This document shows, piece after piece, positions 1 through 6,635 of a DNA stretch of 7,629 bases. The position numbers and the translations under genes were made by a program. The notes under the pieces are model-generated. The model ran no database searches. It was not told where the DNA came from and worked only from the letters and a program-made list of their open reading frames with translations. Source of the DNA: Bacteroidota bacterium (GTDB lineage: Bacteria > Bacteroidota > Ignavibacteria > UBA10030 > UBA6906); contig JAGDMJ010000148.1 of NCBI GenBank assembly GCA_017860555.1, positions 1 to 7,629 of the forward strand. The letters are read 5' to 3'. Numbering within the stretch: position 1 is the first letter of the stretch; the number at the start of each line of letters is the position of its first letter.

Positions 1-2
1 CC

Positions 3-284
3 ACTTTCTACAATGTGATCTTTCGCCGGCCGGTCGGGCGGCACGTGATCTTCTATTGCGACAGCGTGAGTTGCTGGATCATGAACTTCCCCGCCGTCAG
101 AGATGCCATTCAACAGCGTCTGGGAATTCAGCCCGGGGAAACGAGCCGGGATGGACGCTTCACGCTGCTGCCGATCCAGTGCCTCGGGGCATGCGACCGG
201 GCGCCCGTCCTGATGGTTGACAGGGATACCTATATAGATGTGACTCCAGAAACGGTCGAAACGATCCTGCAGCGCTATCCCTGA
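3..284 (+). CDS. nuoE: NADH-quinone oxidoreductase subunit E (2Fe-2S, thioredoxin-like), 3' part only
   Basis: The C-terminal 93 residues of the 24-kDa-type complex I subunit, which binds 2Fe-2S cluster N1a beside the FMN in the NADH module on the cytoplasmic side. The frame is open to the window edge and begins with residues TFYNVIFRRPVGRH, a conserved internal NuoE segment, so the start lies upstream. The four cluster ligands are all present: Cys19 and Cys24 (C-x4-C) and Cys60 and Cys64 (C-x3-C, in CLGAC), counted from the codon at base 3. By comparison with the remembered E. coli protein (166 aa, first ligand Cys92), about 73 N-terminal residues are missing. The stop at 282-284 lies 2 nt before nuoF. 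A GTG at 15 is internal and is not the start. Confidence 0.97.
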   Translation, partial: TFYNVIFRRPVGRHVIFYCDSVSCWIMNFPAVRDAIQQRLGIQPGETSRDGRFTLLPIQCLGACDRAPVLMVDRDTYIDVTPETVETILQRYP

Positions 285-286
285 CC

Positions 287-1561
287 ATGGAACGGCCACT
301 GACCGAACATATCAAGCCGGACGGATCGCCGCTGAGTCTCAAGGAGTATGAACAGGCCGGAGGATACGACGCGCTCCGCAAAGCGCTGCAAGGGATGGGC
401 CCGCACGATATCCAGTCAGTGGTCAGGGATTCCGGGCTCCGGGGGCGTGGCGGAGCAGGCTTCAATACGGGAATGAAGTGGAGCTTCGTCCCGATGGGGA
501 ACGACGCCCCATCCCCAAAGTATCTCGTCGCCAACGCGGATGAGATGGAGCCCGGGACCTTCAAAGACCGCCTCCTGATGGAAGGGAATCCTCATCAACT
601 ACTTGAGGGGATGATCCTTGCCGCGTACGCGATCCAGGCAACCGTCTCATACATTTTCCTCCGTCACGAATACACGCGCTCGGAGGAAGTGCTTAGACGT
701 GCGCTGGGCGAGGCTGCCGAACAGGGATATATTGGAAAGAAGATCCTGGGCTCCGGGTACGACCTGGAGATGTACGTTCACGTCAGCGCCGGCCGGTACA
801 TGTGCGGAGAGGAAACCGGACTGCTGAACGCACTGGAAGGGAAAAGGGCAACACCCCGGGCCAAGCCGCCGTTTCCACAAGTGAGCGGTCTGTGGGGAAA
901 GCCCACCATCGTGCAGAATGTGGAAACTCTCTCGAACATCCCGCACATCGTGCGGAAGGGGGCGCAATGGTTCAAAGACCTTAGCAAAAGCGCGGATGCT
1001 GGCACAAAACTCTATGGCGCCAGCGGCAGGGTGAAAAAGCCAGGACTCTGGGAGCTTCCCATTGGAACGACGGTGCGGGAGCTGCTGGAAGAGCATGCCG
1101 GGGGCATGCGTGACGGCTACAGGTTCCGGGGTTTGCTCCCCGGTGGCGCGTCGACGGACTTTCTCATTGAAGAGCACCTCGACACGCCGATGGATTTCGA
1201 CTCAGTGCAGAAGGCCGGGAGCCGGATGGGAACTGGAACCATGATCGTGCTTGATGATCGTACGTGCCCTGTGGGAATGATTCACAACCTGGAGCACTTC
1301 TTTGCACAGGAATCGTGCGGATGGTGTACGCCATGCCGGGAGGGCCTTCCCTGGACGGAGCGCCTGCTCAAGGCCATTGAAGATGGATCGGGCCAGCCGG
1401 AGGACATAGCGCAACTCGAGGCGCACTGCAAGTGGTTGTCACCGGGCATGACGTTTTGCGCGCTTGCACCCGGGGCCGTCGAGCCCCTGCAGAGCGGGCT
1501 GAAGTATTTCAGGGAGGATTTCATGCGGCATATTACCGAACAGCGCTGTCCATGGAGATGA
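287..1561 (+). CDS. nuoF: NADH-quinone oxidoreductase subunit F (FMN, NADH and N3 cluster)
   Basis: The electron-entry subunit of complex I: it oxidises NADH at FMN and passes electrons to 4Fe-4S cluster N3. The 424-aa protein has the glycine-rich FMN loop GRGGAGF at residues 53-59, NADEMEPG at 83-90, the nucleotide-binding region GRYMCGEETGLLNALEG at 169-185, and the N3 ligands Cys344, Cys347, Cys350 (ESCGWCTPC) and Cys391. Glu88 aligns with E. coli Glu95, known to make the site prefer NADH over NADPH, so NADH use is inferred. ATG 287 follows the nuoE stop by 2 nt with no clear Shine-Dalgarno, so translational coupling is likely. The C-terminus stops about 12 residues after the FREDF helix. 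As I recall it, the E. coli tail is some 14 residues longer. Confidence 0.98.
   Translation: MERPLTEHIKPDGSPLSLKEYEQAGGYDALRKALQGMGPHDIQSVVRDSGLRGRGGAGFNTGMKWSFVPMGNDAPSPKYLVANADEMEPGTFKDRLLMEGNPHQLLEGMILAAYAIQATVSYIFLRHEYTRSEEVLRRALGEAAEQGYIGKKILGSGYDLEMYVHVSAGRYMCGEETGLLNALEGKRATPRAKPPFPQVSGLWGKPTIVQNVETLSNIPHIVRKGAQWFKDLSKSADAGTKLYGASGRVKKPGLWELPIGTTVRELLEEHAGGMRDGYRFRGLLPGGASTDFLIEEHLDTPMDFDSVQKAGSRMGTGTMIVLDDRTCPVGMIHNLEHFFAQESCGWCTPCREGLPWTERLLKAIEDGSGQPEDIAQLEAHCKWLSPGMTFCALAPGAVEPLQSGLKYFREDFMRHITEQRCPWR
1093..1109 (+). repeat. Perfect 7-bp hairpin inside nuoF
   Basis: GCATGCC (1093-1099) and GGCATGC (1103-1109) form a perfect stem with loop GGG. It codes for part of the conserved HAGGMRD stretch (residues 270-276). 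No T-tract follows and no function is claimed. Confidence 0.5.
1554..1557 (+). promoter_or_regulatory. Shine-Dalgarno of nuoG inside the end of nuoF
   Basis: GGAG sits 7 nt before ATG 1565 and overlaps the last sense codons of nuoF, whose stop is at 1559-1561. It supports the nuoG start and coupled translation of the two genes. Confidence 0.75.
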
Positions 1562-1564
1562 CGC

Positions 1565-4285
1565 ATGCCTTCGATCATCGTTGACGGAAAAACCTACCAG
1601 GTCCAGGCAGGCACCAACCTTCTCCAGGCAGTCCTTTCCCTGGAAATGAACCTCCAGTATTTCTGCTGGCATCCGGCGCTGGGGTCGGTGGGAGCATGCC
1701 GACAGTGTGCCGTCCTGCAATTCCGTGACGAGAAGGATACGAAGGGGAGAATCGTCATGGCATGCATGACGCCCGCCAGCGAAGGAACGAGAATCTCCAT
1801 TACTGCTCCTGATGCTCACGCCTTCCGTGAACATGTGATCGCCTGGCTCATGGTGAATCATCCGCATGACTGTCCCGTTTGCGACGAAGGGGGAGAGTGC
1901 CATTTGCAGGACATGACGCTCATGTCCGGGCACAACTATCGCAACTACCGGTTCTCGAAGCGCACGTTCAGGAACCAGGATCTCGGCCCGTTCATCAACC
2001 ACGAGATGAACCGATGCATCGAATGCTATCGATGCGTCCGGTACTACCGGGATCTTGCGGGAGGGAACGACCTGAACGTGTTCGCCGCCCATGACCATGT
2101 GTACTTCGGTCGCCACGAAGACGGTACGCTCGAAAACGAATTCAGCGGGAATCTGGTGGAGGTCTGCCCGACCGGTGTGTTCACCGACAAGACGCTCCGG
2201 AGTCATTACACCCGCAAGTGGGATCTCCAGACCGCGCCGTCGATCTGCCATCATTGCGGGGTTGGCTGCAATACTATTCCGGGGGAACGCTACAATGTGC
2301 TTCGCCGGATCCTGAACAGGTACAACCATGACGTGAACGGGTACTTTCTCTGTGACAGGGGTAGGTTCGGCTACGAATTCGTCAACAGCGCAACGCGGAT
2401 TCGGGAGCCGTTCGTCAGGTCGACGCGCGGTGCTCCCGCGCTAAAATCGATAAGGGAGGACGCGCTTCAGCAAGCCGCGTCGATCGTTTCCTCCCGGCAT
2501 GTCATCGGCATCGGATCCCCGCGCGCATCCCTGGAGGGGAACTATGCGCTTCGAAAGATCGTCGGCGAGGGGAATTACTACTCCGGGCTTCCTGCCGTGG
2601 AGAACCACCTGGTACGGCGGATTCGCGAGATCCTGCAAAGTGGGCCGGCACGGTCCGCCTCACTGCGCGAAGTGGGAGAGGCCGATGCCATCCTCGTGTT
2701 GGGAGAAGATCTCACGAACAGCGCTCCGATGTGCGCCTTTGCGGTGCGTCAGGCGATCCTGAACGCCCCACGAAAGGCGGCGGCGAAGCTGGGCATCGCC
2801 GCCTGGAACGATGCGGCCGTCCGCGAGGTGGTACAAGACCGTTACGGGCCGCTCTATGTCGCATCCGTGTCATCGACCCGCCTGGATGACGTGGCCACCA
2901 GGACGTACCATGGTCCCCCCGATGATATTGCGCGGCTCGGCTTTGCCGTTGCGCACGCTCTTGAAGCGGACGCTCCAGCCGTCGAGGGCGCGGGAGAACG
3001 CCTCAGTTCACTCGCGGAGGAGATTGCCGCGGCGTTACGGGGAGCGGAGCACCCGCTCGTGATTTCCGGCATGAGCCTGCGAAGCAGTTCGATCGTGGAG
3101 GCAGCCGCGAACGTAACCTGGGCACTTTCTCGTGCAGGGAAAGAGCCGCGCATCAGCTTTTCGGTCCCGGAGTGCAACACGATGGGGGCCGCATTCATTA
3201 CGGGAAAGGATCTCGAGGAAGCATTCGACCGTGCCAGGGATGGCGCCGCGTATACTGTCATCATTCTGGAAAACGACCTCTTCCGCCGGGCGGATGGAGT
3301 CGCGGTGGAAGAATTCCTGGGCAACTGCGAGAACGTGATCGTGCTGGATTGCATCGATCATGCGACGTTTGCAAAGGCCGATGTTGGTCTTCCCGTGAGT
3401 TCGTTCGCGGAAGGGGACGGGACCCTGATCAATAATGAGGGACGGATGCAGCGATTCTTCCAGGCGATGAATCCCGATCCCTTGATCCAGGAAGCGTGGC
3501 GGTGGCTACGTGACATAACAGTACATGGAGGAGCGGACGGTGTCAGTTCCTGGGAATGTCTGGACGACGTCACCGGTGAAATGAATGCGGCGATTCCGGG
3601 TTTCGGCGAGCGTGCGGCACACGTTTCGCCCCCGGCATCATTCCGTATCTACGGGAAGAAAGGAGCCCGCCAGCCGCACCGGTACAGTGGACGTACGGCG
3701 ATGAATGCCGACAAGACCATCCATGAGCCGCCTCCTCCTCCAGATCCGGATTCTCCGCTCCGGTTTTCCATGGAAGGATACCATGATGGCGGTGATCCGG
3801 CGATCATACCGATGTTCTGGGCCCCCGGATGGAACTCTCAACAGGCCATCAACAAATTCCAGCAGGAGGTGGGCGGTCCGCTGCGGGGAGGAGACCCGGG
3901 GGTGCGATTGCTTGAGCCCGATGGTGGGCCCACGCCGTCATTCTTCGTTTCCGGTCCCGGAGCATTCCGGCGGCGCAACGGCGAATGGCTCGCGTTGCCG
4001 ATCTATCATATCTTCGGGAGCGAAGAGCTCAGCAGCCATGCCTTCGCCCTTTCTCAGCGTATACCCTTGCCATATGTTGCGCTGAGCGTTGGTGATGCCG
4101 GCAGCCTGGGGCTCGGCCAGGATGAAGAAGCCGCGGTCGAGGTCAATGAGCGCGTGTATAGACTTCCCACGAAGATAAAAAAAGACATGCCCGATGGGAC
4201 TGTGGGAATTCCCGTGGGTCTGAATGGCCTGGAGGGACTCGTTACCCCCGCATGGTGCAGGGTGAGGAAGGAGGGAGCCCGATGA
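1565..4285 (+). CDS. nuoG: NADH-quinone oxidoreductase subunit G, long E. coli type with N7 cluster
   Basis: The large iron-sulfur subunit of the peripheral arm (906 aa). The N-terminal 2Fe-2S ferredoxin domain carries N1b (Cys34, Cys45, Cys48, Cys67). The next region carries N5 (His99, Cys103, Cys106, Cys112) and N4 (Cys151, Cys154, Cys157, Cys201). Cys228, Cys231, Cys235 and Cys263 form the extra cluster N7, absent from mitochondrial complex I. Residues from about 270 form a molybdopterin-oxidoreductase-like fold that has no known cofactor in complex I. The middle (about 340-680) is the most divergent from E. coli. Residues 690-782 match the insertion loop of E. coli NuoG closely, for example HRYSGRTAM at 705-713 and GDPGVRL at 776-782, and include five prolines (722-726). 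The start at 1565 has GGAG at 1554-1557, 7 nt away inside the end of nuoF. The gene overlaps nuoH by 4 nt. Confidence 0.98.
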   Translation: MPSIIVDGKTYQVQAGTNLLQAVLSLEMNLQYFCWHPALGSVGACRQCAVLQFRDEKDTKGRIVMACMTPASEGTRISITAPDAHAFREHVIAWLMVNHPHDCPVCDEGGECHLQDMTLMSGHNYRNYRFSKRTFRNQDLGPFINHEMNRCIECYRCVRYYRDLAGGNDLNVFAAHDHVYFGRHEDGTLENEFSGNLVEVCPTGVFTDKTLRSHYTRKWDLQTAPSICHHCGVGCNTIPGERYNVLRRILNRYNHDVNGYFLCDRGRFGYEFVNSATRIREPFVRSTRGAPALKSIREDALQQAASIVSSRHVIGIGSPRASLEGNYALRKIVGEGNYYSGLPAVENHLVRRIREILQSGPARSASLREVGEADAILVLGEDLTNSAPMCAFAVRQAILNAPRKAAAKLGIAAWNDAAVREVVQDRYGPLYVASVSSTRLDDVATRTYHGPPDDIARLGFAVAHALEADAPAVEGAGERLSSLAEEIAAALRGAEHPLVISGMSLRSSSIVEAAANVTWALSRAGKEPRISFSVPECNTMGAAFITGKDLEEAFDRARDGAAYTVIILENDLFRRADGVAVEEFLGNCENVIVLDCIDHATFAKADVGLPVSSFAEGDGTLINNEGRMQRFFQAMNPDPLIQEAWRWLRDITVHGGADGVSSWECLDDVTGEMNAAIPGFGERAAHVSPPASFRIYGKKGARQPHRYSGRTAMNADKTIHEPPPPPDPDSPLRFSMEGYHDGGDPAIIPMFWAPGWNSQQAINKFQQEVGGPLRGGDPGVRLLEPDGGPTPSFFVSGPGAFRRRNGEWLALPIYHIFGSEELSSHAFALSQRIPLPYVALSVGDAGSLGLGQDEEAAVEVNERVYRLPTKIKKDMPDGTVGIPVGLNGLEGLVTPAWCRVRKEGAR
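4177..4183 (+). other. A7 run, in-phase -1 slippery heptamer in nuoG
   Basis: Seven adenines read as ATA AAA AAA (Ile871-Lys872-Lys873) in nuoG, which has the X XXY YYZ phase of a -1 slippery site. The -1 frame is the nuoH frame and has no stop between here and ATG 4282. I see no convincing stimulatory hairpin or upstream Shine-Dalgarno, so active frameshifting is unproven. Confidence 0.3.
4268..4274 (+). promoter_or_regulatory. Strong Shine-Dalgarno that fixes the nuoH start at 4282
   Basis: AAGGAGG, an almost full anti-16S match, ends 7 nt before ATG 4282. A longer in-frame reading from ATG 4252 exists, but this ribosome binding site would then lie inside the gene, and the added ten residues (MVQGEEGGSP) are hydrophilic and look like the read-through of nuoG sequence and the binding site. 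Confidence 0.85.
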
Positions 4286-5229
4286 GGGGTCTGATGGGGA
4301 TAGCCGTGCTGCTGGGGGTGTTCACGGTGGCTCCCGGCTTGATCTGGCTGGAACGCAGACTTCTGGCCCTCTGGCAGGACCGCTACGGCCCCAACCGGGT
4401 CGGACCGTTCGGGATCTTCCAGGTTGTGGCTGACATGGTGAAGATCTTCGCCAAGGAAGACTGGACACCGCCATTCGCGGACCGGCCGATCTTCGTCATC
4501 GCTCCGGGGATCATTATGGTGACGGTCCTGATGTCCTACGCGGTGGTCCCGATAGCCCCCGGCATCGGGGTCGTGGATCTGAACATCGGTCTCCTGTTCT
4601 TTCTCGCCATGTCGTCCCTCGGTGCCTACAGCGTTGTCCTGGGAGGGTGGTCATCGAACAACAAATACGCGTTGATCGGATCGCTCCGTGCGTCGGCACA
4701 AATGATCAGTTATGAAGTGTTCATGGGATTGTCCCTGCTGGGGGTCGTGGCGCAGGCAGGTTCATTCAACTTGCGGGATATCGTAGAGGCGCAACGGGAG
4801 ATGTGGAATATCGTGCCTCAATTCCTCGGCTTTGTGTTGTTCATGATCTCGGGAGTTGCCGAGACACGTCGGTTGCCGTTTGACCTGCCGGAGGCGGAAA
4901 GCGAGATCGTCGCCGGCTTCCACACCGAATACTCGGGGATGAAGTTTGGCATGTTCTTCGTCGGCGAATATATCGGGATCGTCGTGATTTCCGGGATGAT
5001 CACCACATTGTTCCTTGGAGGATGGCACGGACCAGTCCTGCCGCCTGTCGTCTGGTTCATGCTGAAGACGTTCATCTTTGTCAGTTTCTTTATTCTCTTG
5101 CGTGCGACCCTTCCGCGCCTCCGGTTTGACCAGCTCATGGGACTCGGGTGGAAGGTGCTGTTGCCCCTGGCGCTCCTTAACACCGTCGTCACGGGAGCCA
5201 TTCTCCTGGCCAGAATCCCGTCACCATGA
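4282..5229 (+). CDS. nuoH: NADH-quinone oxidoreductase subunit H (membrane, quinone-site subunit)
   Basis: The ND1-type membrane subunit that joins the two arms and forms much of the quinone chamber. From ATG 4282 it is 315 aa with multiple hydrophobic membrane segments. Signature stretches are LERRLLALWQDRYGPNRVG (residues 23-41), KIFAKEDW (54-61), WSSNNKYALIGSLRASAQ (123-140) and LPFDLPEAESEIVAGFHTEY (198-217), followed by SGMKFGMFFVGEYIG (218-232). The last two blocks include the acidic loop lining the quinone cavity. ATG 4282 overlaps the nuoG stop as ATGA and has a near-perfect Shine-Dalgarno. With this start the part before the ERRLL motif is about 12 residues shorter than in E. coli NuoH (325 aa, from memory), so TM1 starts almost at residue 4. 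The alternative start at 4252 would give 325 aa. Confidence 0.97.
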   Translation: MRGLMGIAVLLGVFTVAPGLIWLERRLLALWQDRYGPNRVGPFGIFQVVADMVKIFAKEDWTPPFADRPIFVIAPGIIMVTVLMSYAVVPIAPGIGVVDLNIGLLFFLAMSSLGAYSVVLGGWSSNNKYALIGSLRASAQMISYEVFMGLSLLGVVAQAGSFNLRDIVEAQREMWNIVPQFLGFVLFMISGVAETRRLPFDLPEAESEIVAGFHTEYSGMKFGMFFVGEYIGIVVISGMITTLFLGGWHGPVLPPVVWFMLKTFIFVSFFILLRATLPRLRFDQLMGLGWKVLLPLALLNTVVTGAILLARIPSP

Positions 5230-5231
5230 GG
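5228..5231 (+). promoter_or_regulatory. Shine-Dalgarno of nuoI
   Basis: GAGG overlaps the nuoH stop codon (5227-5229) and ends 6 nt before ATG 5238. An in-frame TAA at 5232-5234 rules out any earlier nuoI start, so this site serves ATG 5238. Confidence 0.7.
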
Positions 5232-5237
5232 TAACGT

Positions 5238-5753
5238 ATGCTCAGTATCCTGCATGGCCTGTGGATCGTCTTTCTCCACATGTTCAGAAAGCGCGAGACG
5301 GTTCAGTACCCCGACGAGAAGCCCGTGTTCGCTCCGCGGTACCGGGGCCGGATCATCCTCTCACGGGATCCCGATGGCGGGGAGCGGTGTGTTGCCTGCT
5401 ATCTCTGCGCGGTGGCCTGTCCGGTCGACTGCATTTCCTTGCAGGCGACGGAGGATCTCACGGGCCGGAGATATCCGGAGTTTTTCCGGATCAATTTTTC
5501 GCGCTGCATATACTGCGGGTACTGCGAAGAGGCATGCCCTACCTATGCAATCCAGCTGACGCCGGACGTGGAGATGAGCGAGTACGACCGCAGGAACATG
5601 GTGTATGAAAAGCAGGATCTGTTGATCGATGGCCAAGGAAAATACCCGGGATATAATTTCTACCGCGTTGCCGGGATGGCGATTGGCGGCAAAGACAAGG
5701 GCGAAGCGGAGAACGAGAGGGCTCCCGTGGACATCAAGAGCCTGCTTCCGTGA
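5238..5753 (+). CDS. nuoI: NADH-quinone oxidoreductase subunit I (two 4Fe-4S clusters)
   Basis: The ferredoxin-like subunit that carries clusters N6a and N6b and passes electrons towards N2 and quinone. The 171-aa protein has two CxxCxxCxxxCP motifs: Cys51, Cys54, Cys57, Cys61 and Cys90, Cys93, Cys96, Cys100. By family rule, the fourth cysteine of each motif ligates the other cluster. An N-terminal amphipathic or hydrophobic stretch (residues 1-16) should anchor it to the membrane arm next to NuoH. The C-terminal tail from about 120 (YEKQDLLI, GKYPGYNFYR, GKDKGEAENE, KSLLP) matches the remembered E. coli tail closely. The start is fixed by an in-frame TAA at 5232-5234. The protein is about 9 residues shorter than E. 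coli NuoI (180 aa), all at the N-terminus. Confidence 0.98.
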   Translation: MLSILHGLWIVFLHMFRKRETVQYPDEKPVFAPRYRGRIILSRDPDGGERCVACYLCAVACPVDCISLQATEDLTGRRYPEFFRINFSRCIYCGYCEEACPTYAIQLTPDVEMSEYDRRNMVYEKQDLLIDGQGKYPGYNFYRVAGMAIGGKDKGEAENERAPVDIKSLLP

Positions 5754-5756
5754 ACC

Positions 5757-6329
5757 ATGGAGGTGACCTTCTACATATCGTCAGCCATCGCGCTGCTCTC
5801 CACGGCGATGGTCATTACACGCCTGAACGCCGTGCAGGCTCTCCTGTATCTGATCGTATCTCTCCTGGCAGTCGCACTGGTGTTCTTTGAGCTTGGCGCG
5901 CCGTTCGTCGCCGCTCTTGAGGTGATCATTTACGCCGGAGCCATCATGGTGCTCTTCGTTTTCGTGATGATGATGCTGAACCTCGGCGGGTCGGCGCTGG
6001 AGCAGGAGCGGCGTTGGCTGAATCCGCGCATGTACCTGGGGCCCGTGCTTCTGGCGCTCGCGCTTGGAGGTGAGATGGCACTCATGATCGGCAACACTGG
6101 ACCCGCGTCGCATGCCATTGCCACTGTGCCTCCCAAGGAGGTCGGCAGAAGCCTCTACCTGGTGTACCCGGTTGCCGTGGAACTTGCCGCAATGCTTCTC
6201 CTTGCGGGCCTGGTGGGTGCGTACCATCTGGGCGCCGGGAAATGGACGAATAAAGAGGAAGAGATCACGCCAGGGTTCAGGGATCGCAAGGCCCCGGGGA
6301 ACCCCGCGATCAAGGAGCGATCAATATGA
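5757..6329 (+). CDS. nuoJ: NADH-quinone oxidoreductase subunit J (membrane)
   Basis: The ND6-type membrane subunit (190 aa, about five membrane segments) that sits between NuoH/NuoA and NuoK. TM3 is the conserved segment LEVIIYAGAIMVLFVFVMMM (residues 54-73), the helix with a pi-bulge linked to conformational coupling in complex I structures. Glu55 and Tyr59 are at the same positions as in E. coli. Residue 80 is Ala, where I recall Glu in E. coli. The last helix contains VELAAMLLLAGLVGAYHLG, then a charged tail of about 30 residues. ATG 5757 lies 3 nt after the nuoI stop and has no clear Shine-Dalgarno, so coupling with nuoI is likely. The N-terminus MEVTFYI aligns with MEFAFYI of E. coli, which supports this start. 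The end overlaps nuoK by 4 nt. Confidence 0.97.
   Translation: MEVTFYISSAIALLSTAMVITRLNAVQALLYLIVSLLAVALVFFELGAPFVAALEVIIYAGAIMVLFVFVMMMLNLGGSALEQERRWLNPRMYLGPVLLALALGGEMALMIGNTGPASHAIATVPPKEVGRSLYLVYPVAVELAAMLLLAGLVGAYHLGAGKWTNKEEEITPGFRDRKAPGNPAIKERSI
6282..6322 (+). repeat. Inverted repeat with a duplicated right arm at the nuoJ/nuoK junction
   Basis: GATCGC (6282-6287) is complementary to GCGATC at 6306-6311 and again at 6317-6322. With the first arm, an inner GGG/CCC stem (6296-6298 with 6303-6305, loop GAAC) can stack on it, leaving an 8-nt bulge. Pairing with the second arm takes the last base of the nuoK Shine-Dalgarno into the stem and the rest into the loop. The region also codes for the NuoJ tail, so a role in RNA structure is inference. 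Confidence 0.4.
6312..6317 (+). promoter_or_regulatory. Shine-Dalgarno of nuoK
   Basis: AAGGAG, 8 nt before ATG 6326 and inside the end of nuoJ. It lies directly between two copies of GCGATC that can both pair with an upstream GATCGC. Confidence 0.8.
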
Positions 6330-6634
6330 ATGGCGTACCTCCGGAACATGCACTGATGCTCGCATGCGGCCTATTCCTGCTTGGCATGATCGGTCTTGTG
6401 GTCCGACGGAACATCGTGTTCATGCTCATGTCCGTGGAGATCATGCTGAATGCGACCGGGCTGGCGTTTGTGGCTGCGGGGGCTCAATGGGGGCAACCTG
6501 ACGGTCAGATCATGGTGATGTTGATCCTGGCGATGGCGGCCACCGAAGTGGCCGTTGGTCTCGCACTGGTGTTGCTCCTGAATCGCAAATTCAAGACGCT
6601 CGACGTGGATTCGGCGAGCACGATGAGAGGATAG
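6326..6634 (+). CDS. nuoK: NADH-quinone oxidoreductase subunit K (membrane, proton channel)
   Basis: The ND4L-type subunit (102 aa, E. coli 100) with three membrane helices. It carries the two buried glutamates of the family, Glu38 (in SVEIMLNA) and Glu74 (in AATEVAVGLAL), equivalent to E. coli Glu36 and Glu72, which are needed for coupled proton transfer. The RRN motif (residues 27-29) on the cytoplasmic loop and the C-terminal MRG ending are shared with E. coli NuoK. The start overlaps the nuoJ stop as ATGA at 6326-6329 and has a good Shine-Dalgarno. The TAG stop is followed by nuoL after 1 nt. Confidence 0.98.
   Translation: MNGVPPEHALMLACGLFLLGMIGLVVRRNIVFMLMSVEIMLNATGLAFVAAGAQWGQPDGQIMVMLILAMAATEVAVGLALVLLLNRKFKTLDVDSASTMRG
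6627..6630 (+). promoter_or_regulatory. Shine-Dalgarno of nuoL
   Basis: GAGG in the last codons of nuoK, 5 nt before ATG 6636. It supports the nuoL start directly after the nuoK stop. Confidence 0.65.
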
Positions 6635-6635
6635 G

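Noticed and set aside
15..284. GTG at 15 as the start of a small complete protein
   Set aside because: The frame is open upstream and already reads conserved NuoE residues (TFYN) before the GTG, so the gene is cut by the window edge.
1439..2329. A 296-codon open frame on the - strand opposite nuoF/nuoG
   Set aside because: It lies over the most conserved, cysteine-rich part of nuoG, has no recognisable domain and no binding-site context. Long antisense frames are expected over GC-rich genes with biased third positions.
4177..4183. The A7 run as a sequencing error or a broken nuoG
   Set aside because: The frame is intact on both sides and gives a full-length NuoG whose C-terminus keeps aligning with the family.
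4204..4213. Palindrome GGGAATTCCC in nuoG as an operator or terminator
   Set aside because: It is within coding sequence, has no loop for a hairpin, no T-tract and no nearby promoter-like sequence.
5781..6227. A histidine-rich - strand frame of 148 codons over nuoJ
   Set aside because: Its His clusters are the reverse complement of ATG/GTG codons for the hydrophobic helix of NuoJ. It is a shadow, not a metal-binding protein.
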